This document shows, in pieces, positions 1-6,866 of a stretch of DNA of 7,563 nucleotides. Origin of the DNA: JAGPIS01 sp964635545 (GTDB taxonomy: Bacteria; Bacteroidota; Bacteroidia; Bacteroidales; Marinilabiliaceae); the NCBI GenBank assembly GCA_964635545.1, contig CAZWOA010000118.1, positions 1-7,563 on the forward strand. The letters are read 5' to 3'. The stretch's first letter is position 1; each line of letters starts with the position of its first letter. The notes beneath the pieces are model-generated. The model did no database searches. It had not been told where the DNA came from and saw only the letters and a program-made list of their open reading frames with translations. The translations under genes and the position numbers were made by a program.

Positions 1-15
1 ATATTACGGAAGTTA

Positions 16-1239
16 CTAACTAATATACTTATTAAAAATTGACTTAAACATCAATCTAGCAAGCCCTTTTAAGCCAATATTACCATCGGCATCCGACACA
101 TCTACCACAACTTCGTGAGATAGTGATGAAAGACAATACTGGCTCAAAGTGAGCATGATGGGCATTTTAACTAAGTCTCCTGCCTTTGCCATTTCACCAC
201 AAATAATAACCTGCTCGGGGTTATTTAGCTGGATAAGAATTGATAGTCCCCACGCCAAATTTTCGCTAGCTCTACGGATCAGCATAATTGATATTTCGTC
301 ACCCTTCAATGCCGCATCGATAATATCGGCTACTGTAATTTCATTATATCGATTTTTAAAAGTTGACATAAGCACTGATTCGTGCCCCATATCCAGAGCT
401 TTATGGGTTATCTGCAACAGATAATCGGTAGATGCAATGGTTTGAAGGCAGCCACGCTTGCCACAACTGCACAGTTCGCCTTCGTTAACAATGCGGATAT
501 GGCTAAATTCACCTGCATAACCACTACTACCACTCAATACCTCTCCATTAGATATCAATCCAAGGCCGATGCCACCTCCCCAGCTAATAACCAGAGAATC
601 TTGACGATTCTTGGCCAATCCAAATGCCAATTCGCCCCAAGTAACCATACGTGCATCATTCTCTACAAAAACAGGCAGCGGTATTAATTTGGATATACGG
701 TATTTGACATTGCGATACTGCTCATCTTCAATAGTATTATTAACTCCTTTAGTAGAATCAATCAAGCCGGGCATGCTTATTCCTACTGCAATAACAGACG
801 CTTTAGGGATATTGGCCCGGGTAACTAGTGAAGTAAACTCCTCGGCAATTCTCACATCATAATCAGTCGATTTGACATTAAATTTTAACTCCGATGACCT
901 AATAACAATCTCATTGGCTAAGTTGATAATAGCACAACTTGAAGTATTACTGCCAACATCAGCCACAAAAACATAAATGGAGTTAACTGCAAGCTTGTAA
1001 ATAAACGGAGTGCGTCCGCCCTTAACCTCATTAATATTAACTTGTTCAACTATCGAGTTTGTTATCAACTCATCAAGCACCGACCTTACAGTGGGCAACG
1101 ATAGACTAATAGATTTACTAATTTCAGAAACAGTAAGCAATCCTTGATCGTATAACATATCAATTACCTGCATCTGTAATAAATAACGTTTCTGCTCGGC
1201 TGTGGATAATTGTGTGTAACTATCTGTATTTAAAAGCAT
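16..1239 (-). CDS. ROK-family (NagC/XylR-type) transcriptional regulator
   Basis: This is a 407-residue protein, a normal length for ROK repressors with an N-terminal DNA-binding domain. Residues about 14-70 form a winged helix-turn-helix (LTVSEISKSISLSLPTVRSV), followed by the family's linker motif GGRTP (74-78). The ROK domain then runs to the C-terminus. It contains VENDAR (192-197), the glycine-rich GGGIGLG (221-227), GEFSH (243-247) and the zinc-binding pattern His247...Cys257-x-Cys259-x4-Cys264 (CSCGKRGC). The segment where ROK kinases carry DxGGT reads DVGSNTS (94-100). This degenerate ATP site, together with the HTH, favours a regulator over a sugar kinase. Family members bind DNA and respond to a sugar or sugar phosphate; the ligand here cannot be read from sequence. 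The start ATG at 1239-1237 lies about 13 codons before the HTH, and the stop is TAG. It is transcribed divergently from the protease gene, so local control of that gene is an inference. Confidence 0.93.
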   Translation of the reverse strand: MLLNTDSYTQLSTAEQKRYLLQMQVIDMLYDQGLLTVSEISKSISLSLPTVRSVLDELITNSIVEQVNINEVKGGRTPFIYKLAVNSIYVFVADVGSNTSSCAIINLANEIVIRSSELKFNVKSTDYDVRIAEEFTSLVTRANIPKASVIAVGISMPGLIDSTKGVNNTIEDEQYRNVKYRISKLIPLPVFVENDARMVTWGELAFGLAKNRQDSLVISWGGGIGLGLISNGEVLSGSSGYAGEFSHIRIVNEGELCSCGKRGCLQTIASTDYLLQITHKALDMGHESVLMSTFKNRYNEITVADIIDAALKGDEISIMLIRRASENLAWGLSILIQLNNPEQVIICGEMAKAGDLVKMPIMLTLSQYCLSSLSHEVVVDVSDADGNIGLKGLARLMFKSIFNKYIS

Positions 1240-1339
1240 TCAATAAAATAAAACAATATAAAACCTATGACCAAATCGAAACAACTCAGAAATAAAGAGG
1301 AAAGCAATAGGTAATGGAAATGAATTTATAATGCAAATA

Positions 1340-1355
1340 TTGAAAATATTTTCAA
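1340..1355. promoter_or_regulatory. Perfect 16-bp palindrome, candidate operator
   Basis: The sequence TTGAAAATATTTTCAA is identical to its own reverse complement over all 16 bases. A second overlapping inverted repeat (AAATATT-GAA-AATATTT, 1335-1351) shares the site. ROK regulators such as NagC, Mlc and XylR bind AT-rich palindromes with T-rich and A-rich arms. A site in the shared region, next to a ROK gene, is therefore a reasonable operator candidate. It lies about 100 bp from the regulator start and 140 bp from the protease start. Binding is inferred only, and AT-rich DNA makes chance palindromes more likely. Confidence 0.4.
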
Positions 1356-1384
1356 CAAAACCAATAATCATTAAAAAAATATCT

Positions 1385-1415
1385 CTTGAAAGCCTGGTTT
1401 TTATAACTATCTTTT
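1385..1415 (+). promoter_or_regulatory. Alternative promoter candidate for protease gene
   Basis: CTTG (1385-1388), then 19 bases, then TATCTTTT (1408-1415) gives a second match to the TTTG / TAnnTTTG pair, with one mismatch in each element. It would give a longer leader of about 75 bases. It competes with the candidate at 1438-1468, and sequence alone does not decide between them. Confidence 0.25.
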
Positions 1416-1437
1416 CAATTACAAATAAATCTATCTC

Positions 1438-1468
1438 TTTGTAAATAACAATCAAATGTTTATTTTGC
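1438..1468 (+). promoter_or_regulatory. Candidate Bacteroidota-type promoter for protease gene
   Basis: A TTTG (1438-1441) matches the -33 element of Bacteroidota promoters. Exactly 19 bases later comes TATTTTGC (1461-1468), an imperfect match to the -7 element TAnnTTTG that is one T short. Transcription would begin near 1474, leaving a leader of roughly 20 bases before the ATG at 1496. The leader TTAATCTAATACAAT has no Shine-Dalgarno sequence, which is usual in this phylum. Confidence 0.35.
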
Positions 1469-1495
1469 ACCATCATTCCGTTAATCTAATACAAT

Positions 1496-4210
1496 ATGAA
1501 AAAGTGGATTACGAATCATCTTGCATTCTCGATGGTTGCTATACTTCTAATAGTTTTTACACCTTTAGAGGCCCAGTCAGAATCAGAAAAAAGAGTTGTA
1601 GAAACAGCCATTAACTTCCTCAATATGAGGAACGGCAAACAAGGGAAGCAGCGAGTTAGCCCGCAACAACAGCCTACCATAGAAACACGNNNNNNNNNNN
1701 NNNNNNNNNNNNNNNNNNNNNNNNNNNNNNNNNNNNNNNNNNNNNNNNNNNNNNNNNNNNNNNNNNNNNNNNNNNNNNNNNNNNNNNNNGGATGTGTTGC
1801 CACAGCCATAACTCAAATAATGCTATATCAGTCACTTAAAACCGGCAAGCCGATTAATGGTTATGGAAGTCACTGTTATACCAGCATTACATCTTACGGG
1901 TTGCCCAAAAACATATGTGCAAATTTCAATGGCATAGTTTATGGCATGACTGATGCCGAGTTGTTGTCATACCATGTGGGCGCAGCAATGGAGATGCAAT
2001 ATTGTGCCGATTCATATGGTAGTCACCCTGCGATAAGACATGAAGCACCACTGAAAAACCACTTTAATCACTCCACAGTTGACCTGACAAAATATAGCAC
2101 TCCATCCAAACGCACCAACACCGTGATGTTAGCTTTGGATGGTGGTACACCGGTATATGCCACCATAGATGGTGAACCTGTGGGACATGCGTTTGTGGTT
2201 GATGGCTATGACACAGAAGGATATCTTCACCTCAACTTCGGCTGGGGAGGCTCGCACAACGGATATTACCTGCTTAATACCGGAAAACGATTTTCGGATA
2301 GTGGCAACCTGATATTTTCATCATACCTTCAAGACATAACAGTAATATACAATGGTGATATTGCTGTAAATCAGGATGATGCAACCGCATTACAAGCAAT
2401 TAATACATCGCTTGGCGGATTCGCCGTAACTGGATGGGATACATCAAAACCAATATCAGACTGGAATGGCGTAACAGTTATAAACGGCCGGGTAGTTGGC
2501 CTATCCATTGACCTGGAACCGCAGAGTGACTACACCTTATCCACATCAATTTCTAACCTCACAGAGTTAAGGCACCTAAGTATCACATCAACAGGCCATA
2601 AGGGAAGCATAAAAGCCGGCACTGCCGATATTTTAGGATCATTAAGCCATCTGGAGTGGCTCACAGCCAGCAACATTTTGCTACAAGGCTCAATACCGGC
2701 AACCATTGGCAACATGGTTAACCTGGAGACATTAAGCATTTATAACAGCCCGTCATCTCCCGGAAGTTTGAGTGGCACCCTTCCTGATGATATAGGTAAT
2801 TTGCAGAAAATAAGGTCAATAACTATTGAAAATCAGAAAATAACAGGTATTATACCGCATCAAATTAACAATCTTTCGAACCTTAACTCTATTACTCTCT
2901 CTAACAATATGTTAGACGGAGAAATACCCTCATTTAACTTGCCGAACCTGCAATACCTCAACCTATCCAACAATAAACTAACGAGTATTTCAGAAAGCGC
3001 ATGGAAACTCGACAATCTACAATCACTTAACCTTGCAAACAACACTATTAACGGTGCAACCAAAGGGTTTAAATCATTTCCCAATCTGGAGGTCATCAAC
3101 CTTAGTAACAATAATTTACAAACACTTTCTGAAGGATTTGGAGCAATGCCAAAAGTGAGAACTATCAACCTTTCGGATAATAAACTTGAGTCACTGCCTA
3201 AAAATATCGGCAATATGGCATCCTTGGAAAGTTTGGTTTTAGACAACAACAAACTAACAGCAATACCCGAAACCATTGGTAATTGTTCGTTTCTGAACAA
3301 TTTGAGTGCTACCAATAATCAACTTAAATCTTTGCCAGAAAGCATGGCAGACCTCTCCAATCTTGTTACCATTAATCTATCAGAAAATGAATTAACATCA
3401 CTACCGGAACACCTTGGGCGAGGCTTAACTGATGTAAATTACGATTTCCACAACAATAAAATCAAAAATATTCCAGAAGGATTTACAGCCATTACAAACG
3501 GCCGTCTCCATATGCACAACAATGAGTTGCGGGGTGCTATTCCGCAAAGTATTTTGCAAATTCCCGATGGAGGATGCAGGTTGGATAATAACCGTTTCAT
3601 TTTTGAGGATATACCTACATCCGATGAATTGAAAAACAGAGTGGGAACCCAAAAAACGGCATTGCTCAATAAGAATACCTTTCAAGCAGTGAGTGGCGAC
3701 ACCTTAAGAATCGATATAAGAGAGATATCAAACCTGTTGCACCCGGGCAATGAGTACTATTGGTTGAGCTATCCCGACTATCATCCGGATAACAACACCC
3801 CCAACTGGCCCGGAACAATACTGCCACAGTTGGAAAACAACCCTATACTCACAGTGCCGGCAAATGTTTTTAATGCAGGTAAGCAGTTCTATTGCAAAAT
3901 CATCAACCCCGATTCACCAAAATACCTATACGGTTACAACAACAGCATACTTCCATGCCTCGATGAAGTAAATACCGATAATGTTAACATTCAATTAGTT
4001 AGCAATGAAACTGTAGAGGATAGTAGGTTGGCAGAGTTATATCCCGACTCGCACATATTATCGGCAAGTGAAATAAAAAACGGCACAATATCCAACCACA
4101 CCGTAAGGCTTACTTCGCCTGCAAATCATCTACGAGGAACGATTATCTGGCAGGCATCTACGGATGGCAACACATGGATTGATGTTAACGACAATATTGA
4201 AAATGCTGCA
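1496..4210 (+). CDS. Secreted C10 (streptopain-like) cysteine protease with LRR and Ig-like domains, 5' part of a gap-split gene
   Basis: This is the N-terminal part of a very large exported protein. Residues 1-26 are a Sec signal peptide (MKK start, hydrophobic core, predicted cleavage LEA|QS). SEKRVVETAINFL then matches the first helix of a C10 propeptide, after which gap 1 interrupts. Directly after the gap comes the catalytic cysteine in GCVATAITQIM (Cys codon 1793-1795). The catalytic histidine follows in GHAFVVDGY (His codon 2186-2188), then HLNFGWGG (2228-2251) with its Asn and Trp. These are the streptopain family hallmarks. After the protease come an LRR N-cap-like segment (2351-2540), about 15 leucine-rich repeats (2558-3640), one Ig-like domain (about 3641-3970) and the first half of a second Ig-like domain (…WQASTDGNTW…) cut by gap 2. 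The frame has no stop before gap 2. The TAA at 4313-4315 is reached only through the 100-N placeholder, so the gene most likely continues from 4312. Likely role: proteolysis of proteins outside the inner membrane, with LRR/Ig modules for binding; the substrate is unknown. Confidence 0.9.
1690..1789. other. Assembly gap 1 (100 N)
   Basis: A run of exactly 100 N lies inside the protease gene, just before the catalytic-cysteine motif. The round length suggests a placeholder rather than a measured size. As given, only 98 residues precede GCVATA. C10 peptidases normally carry a signal peptide, a propeptide of roughly 100 residues and about 40 mature residues before that motif, so the true gap is probably longer. 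Most of the propeptide is missing here. Confidence 0.95.
2351..3640 (+). repeat. Leucine-rich repeat array (about 15 repeats, 23-24 codons) with plant-like N-cap
   Basis: This in-frame protein repeat lies within the protease gene. The array opens with a segment like the N-terminal cap of plant LRR proteins (DDATALQAINTSL … W … WNGVTV-NGRVVGLSIDL). Repeats follow with the core LxxLxxLxLxxNxL. The early units are of the plant type with G-x-IP (LQGSIPATIGN, SGTLPDDIGN, TGIIPHQINN, DGEIP). The later ones shift to the bacterial SLPxxIGN type (ESLPKNIGN, TAIPETIGN, KSLPESMAD, TSLPEHLGR). The last two or three units (from about 3420) are degenerate. Such arrays usually form a curved surface for protein-protein binding, here probably substrate or host-ligand recognition. 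Confidence 0.85.
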
Positions 4211-4310
4211 NNNNNNNNNNNNNNNNNNNNNNNNNNNNNNNNNNNNNNNNNNNNNNNNNNNNNNNNNNNNNNNNNNNNNNNNNNNNNNNNNNNNNNNNNN
4301 NNNNNNNNNN
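4211..4310. other. Assembly gap 2 (100 N), placed inside an Ig-like domain
   Basis: A second run of exactly 100 N. Before it the frame reads WQASTDGNTWIDVNDNIENAA. After it an open frame reads IVIIPSTAAFYRC…AGCENTFSDPIKV. Together these give the two ends of one Ig-like repeat common in Bacteroidota surface proteins (WQxSTDGxxW … YYRCxVxxGCxxxxSNPVxV). Only a short piece should be missing. The flanking frames join if the true length leaves remainder 2 when divided by 3; 100 leaves remainder 1, hence the false stop and frame change. Confidence 0.9.
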
Positions 4311-4311
4311 C

Positions 4312-6861
4312 ATAACGCACTACGACAGCAATGAGATAGTTATCATTCCATCGACTGCGGCATTCTACCGTTGCATGCGCATAGAAGCAGGATGTGAAAA
4401 CACATTTAGCGACCCCATAAAAGTGGAACCGCAGGGCGATATTATTTATAATGAATTAATTACAGATGTCAACGAGCCATTTATAGCTACGGTGGACAGT
4501 ATTGAAGTACATCTTCCGGGCGGCCTGCATAACGAGCCATTCCGACTCACCATAAGCAAAGTGACCACTCCTCCCGCTTCGCCGGAACAACAAACCATGG
4601 GCTCGGTGTATGACGTTAGGGTAAGTTTTGGTTCTGTTTTCGACATTCCCATTGTTATCAAATTGAAGAATTACGACAGAACAGAAATTTCATCTGATGC
4701 CATCAACAGATATAAAGCAGCTTATTTTGATGAATTAAACCGTAAGTGGACTGCCTATGAAAACTCAGGGATAAGTCTTATCGACAGTACGTTAATATTT
4801 GAAACATACCATCTTACACGCATAGGATGGTTGTCGGACACAGAGGCAAAAGCATGGGGCTACACCCATAAATATTCGGCCAACAACATAACCGTTTATT
4901 GGGATGAAAAGCGTGAAGATTTCATGAATACACTTTATGGCAGCAACTATAGCACACCAAATCCACTTCCATCAGTGCCTTTTATGGTGCAGGATGTGGT
5001 TAAATTCTTGAATGAATCGAGAACTGCCTATAAAGAGAAATTCAGTTTATCAACATCACAAGCCGACAATAACTTCTGTGTCTATCTGAAAAATATGGAT
5101 AACGACGGAGATATCGGCATTTGGGGACAATCCAGAGGCTACCTCAACATAAGCGATATAGTGGATAGTCCCGGATTGCTTAGAACCACAGTGGCGCACG
5201 AGTTTTTACACTACATGCAAGGGCAATATTTCAAAGCCACTGCGGGCAACGTATTCTGGGCAGAGGCCAATGCAGTGCTTGCCGACCGCATGGTGTGGGA
5301 TACCGCCGTGATACCTGAGGCCGAGCCCGAAACACTTGTTAAAAACGGAATCAACAGATTTAAAAACACCATTTATAGCTCATTGGCCAACTCATGGGAT
5401 TATTGGGATCACTACACAGCCGGAATGCCATTCGGGAACCTTGATCACTGCTACCTGGCCGGGTCATTCCTACATTACCTGCGCAGTTACCGGCAGGGCA
5501 AAAAACTAAATCCAGGAGAGGTTTTAAAGCAGTTTCCCGATGCCACATTCGGTTTCCGCTGGCGACATTCTCTCGATCAATATATCCGCAGCAATATGTC
5601 ATCCGATATTGGTACTGAGTATGAGAACTATGTGAAATATCTACTATCCGAAGGGAACAGTAATTTCACAATTATCAACCCTCTAACCCCATTTTATCCC
5701 TATAAAACATCAATGTTCACTGATAAAAATGGCGGTAAAAACTTTGCAGATGCCTATAAATTCTATTTTGATGAAAATGAGGTAACGCAAGGCGCAGTAA
5801 AAGAGGAGAACGTACAGCTTTCGATTCCCTATTTAGCATCAAAAATGGTGGTTATTGAAAACAACACGCCACATGAAAGAGTGGTGATAACCTACAGTCC
5901 CGACCATCAAAACAAGGTCGGACAGAAGGTCTATTATGGAACCTTCGATATGGAAAAAATTGCGATGAACCTTACCGATATCACCGATTCAACCTCATAT
6001 TCGGTAGTGTTGGAACCATTCCAATCCATATCAAAAGATAAGAAGAATAGGGCCAATTATAGTTCGTTCCTTCTTTTTATCAATTGCGATAGCCCCGAAT
6101 CATCATCGCAATCGGCTGATTTTGAGCCATCATTCACCCTAAGTGCAACGCCGGTGATGAATATCCACAGTATAGGCATGCTAAATATTTATGATGGCGC
6201 AGAGCCTTACAAGCATAGCTTTAGCAATGGAGTATCGGTGATAGATTTTGGAGTGATGAACAGCAATCGTTACCCCGAAACTTACCCTGCGGAGGTTACG
6301 GATTATTCCATATCACAAACATGCATTTCGCCCAACGTGATACGAATCATCACCAGATATAAAATTACTCACGACCAGACCGAAATACGCGGTACAACAA
6401 CTGTGAAAGACGATATCAATCATACGCAAATTATTGATTATGACTTTGTTAACAACAACATAAAAGTAACCGAGCAAAAAGATGAAAAGCGATGGATATA
6501 TCCGCAGTATGATTTTGATGATAATTTAAAATCGTATAAACTTATAGAAGATGGATATTTTCAATATGAAAAAACAACAACCTCAACATACAACCTAAAG
6601 GCGTTGGAGGACTATGCACAACCCGATAATTCAACAGAAACGGAGGCATTAAGGAGAGTTTATGGTGATAACATAAAACTATACCTGACCACTACTACAT
6701 CAGAAACAAAATCGGTGATAAGCAACATTGAATCGGAAGTTAAAACTACCTACCTAAAAGGGCCGATAGTAACAACTGAAGAGGATAGATATATAAGTAC
6801 CGACTGGAGCAAGAGCGGTTTGATAATGAGAATGGTTATAAGGCTTGAACCTTTAAAGTAA
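4312..6861 (+). CDS. 3' part of the same gene: Ig-like end, beta-rich domain, HExxH zinc metallopeptidase, uncharacterised C-terminus
   Basis: The 849 codons are open from the gap edge. The first in-frame ATG (4375) falls in the middle of an Ig-like domain (FYRCMRIEAGCENTFSDP), so it is not a credible start. A beta-rich domain follows (about 4450-4840; YDVRVSFGS-x-FDIPIVIKL). From about 4860 a metallopeptidase domain has a typical build: a tyrosine-rich beta strand (ITVYWDE), a helix (VQDVVKFLNESRTAYKEKF), an acidic turn (NMDNDGDIG) and TTVAHEFLHYMQGQYF. In the HEFLH motif the histidines are at codons 5197-5199 and 5209-5211. Then comes WAEANAVLAD, whose Glu (codon 5263-5265), 18 residues after the second His, is the expected third zinc ligand of a gluzincin. 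Predicted role: zinc-dependent proteolysis outside the cytoplasm. The last 400 or so residues match no domain I recognise. I saw no type IX secretion sorting domain at the C-terminus. The gene ends with TAA five bases before the lipoprotein gene. If joined across gap 2, it is fused to the C10 protease. Confidence 0.88.
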   Translation: MTHYDSNEIVIIPSTAAFYRCMRIEAGCENTFSDPIKVEPQGDIIYNELITDVNEPFIATVDSIEVHLPGGLHNEPFRLTISKVTTPPASPEQQTMGSVYDVRVSFGSVFDIPIVIKLKNYDRTEISSDAINRYKAAYFDELNRKWTAYENSGISLIDSTLIFETYHLTRIGWLSDTEAKAWGYTHKYSANNITVYWDEKREDFMNTLYGSNYSTPNPLPSVPFMVQDVVKFLNESRTAYKEKFSLSTSQADNNFCVYLKNMDNDGDIGIWGQSRGYLNISDIVDSPGLLRTTVAHEFLHYMQGQYFKATAGNVFWAEANAVLADRMVWDTAVIPEAEPETLVKNGINRFKNTIYSSLANSWDYWDHYTAGMPFGNLDHCYLAGSFLHYLRSYRQGKKLNPGEVLKQFPDATFGFRWRHSLDQYIRSNMSSDIGTEYENYVKYLLSEGNSNFTIINPLTPFYPYKTSMFTDKNGGKNFADAYKFYFDENEVTQGAVKEENVQLSIPYLASKMVVIENNTPHERVVITYSPDHQNKVGQKVYYGTFDMEKIAMNLTDITDSTSYSVVLEPFQSISKDKKNRANYSSFLLFINCDSPESSSQSADFEPSFTLSATPVMNIHSIGMLNIYDGAEPYKHSFSNGVSVIDFGVMNSNRYPETYPAEVTDYSISQTCISPNVIRIITRYKITHDQTEIRGTTTVKDDINHTQIIDYDFVNNNIKVTEQKDEKRWIYPQYDFDDNLKSYKLIEDGYFQYEKTTTSTYNLKALEDYAQPDNSTETEALRRVYGDNIKLYLTTTTSETKSVISNIESEVKTTYLKGPIVTTEEDRYISTDWSKSGLIMRMVIRLEPLK
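5191..5289 (+). other. Zinc metallopeptidase active-site segment (HEFLH … E)
   Basis: The strand-helix segment TTVAHEFLHYMQ holds the HExxH zinc site: two zinc ligands and the general-base Glu. FWAEANAVLADRMVW then supplies the third ligand. Spacing and surroundings fit peptidase MA-clan gluzincins of the AHExxHxxQ…WxxEAxAxxAE kind. All residues needed for activity are present. The exact family cannot be named without a profile search. Confidence 0.75.
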
Positions 6862-6866
6862 AAAAG

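Larger units (their letters stand above)
1240..1495. other. Divergent intergenic region between regulator and protease gene
   Basis: This 256-bp, strongly AT-rich spacer lies between the two divergent start codons. It must hold the control signals for both genes. A perfect 16-bp palindrome (1340-1355) and two weak Bacteroidota-type promoter matches toward the protease gene are visible. A minus-strand open frame of 78 codons spans 1240-1476, but its Ile/Phe/Leu-rich product looks like translated AT-rich spacer, so I do not call it a gene. I saw no RNA gene or strong terminator. Confidence 0.7.

Noticed and set aside
149..862. Three plus-strand frames inside the regulator gene
   Set aside because: They are shadows of the ROK coding sequence, which is intact with all family motifs on the minus strand.
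16..1239. Sugar kinase activity for the ROK protein
   Set aside because: An N-terminal HTH is present and the ATP-binding DxGGT motif is degenerate (DVGSNTS), which fits a regulator.
1240..1476. Minus-strand 78-codon frame whose TGA directly abuts the regulator ATG
   Set aside because: Its product is Ile/Phe/Leu/Asn-rich low-complexity sequence with no recognisable motif, and it lies in an AT-rich promoter region. Adjacency alone is not enough to call a gene.
2860..3315. Minus-strand 151-codon frame under the LRR region
   Set aside because: It is an antisense shadow of the repeat-rich LRR coding sequence, which has clear motifs on the plus strand.
4313..4315. TAA as the true end of the C10/LRR protein
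   Set aside because: It is in frame only if gap 2 is exactly 100 bases. The gap cuts an Ig-like domain whose other half is in the next open frame.
4375..4377. ATG as the start of a separate metalloprotease gene
   Set aside because: It lies inside the Ig-like strand FYRCM, the frame is open upstream to the gap, and no signal peptide follows.
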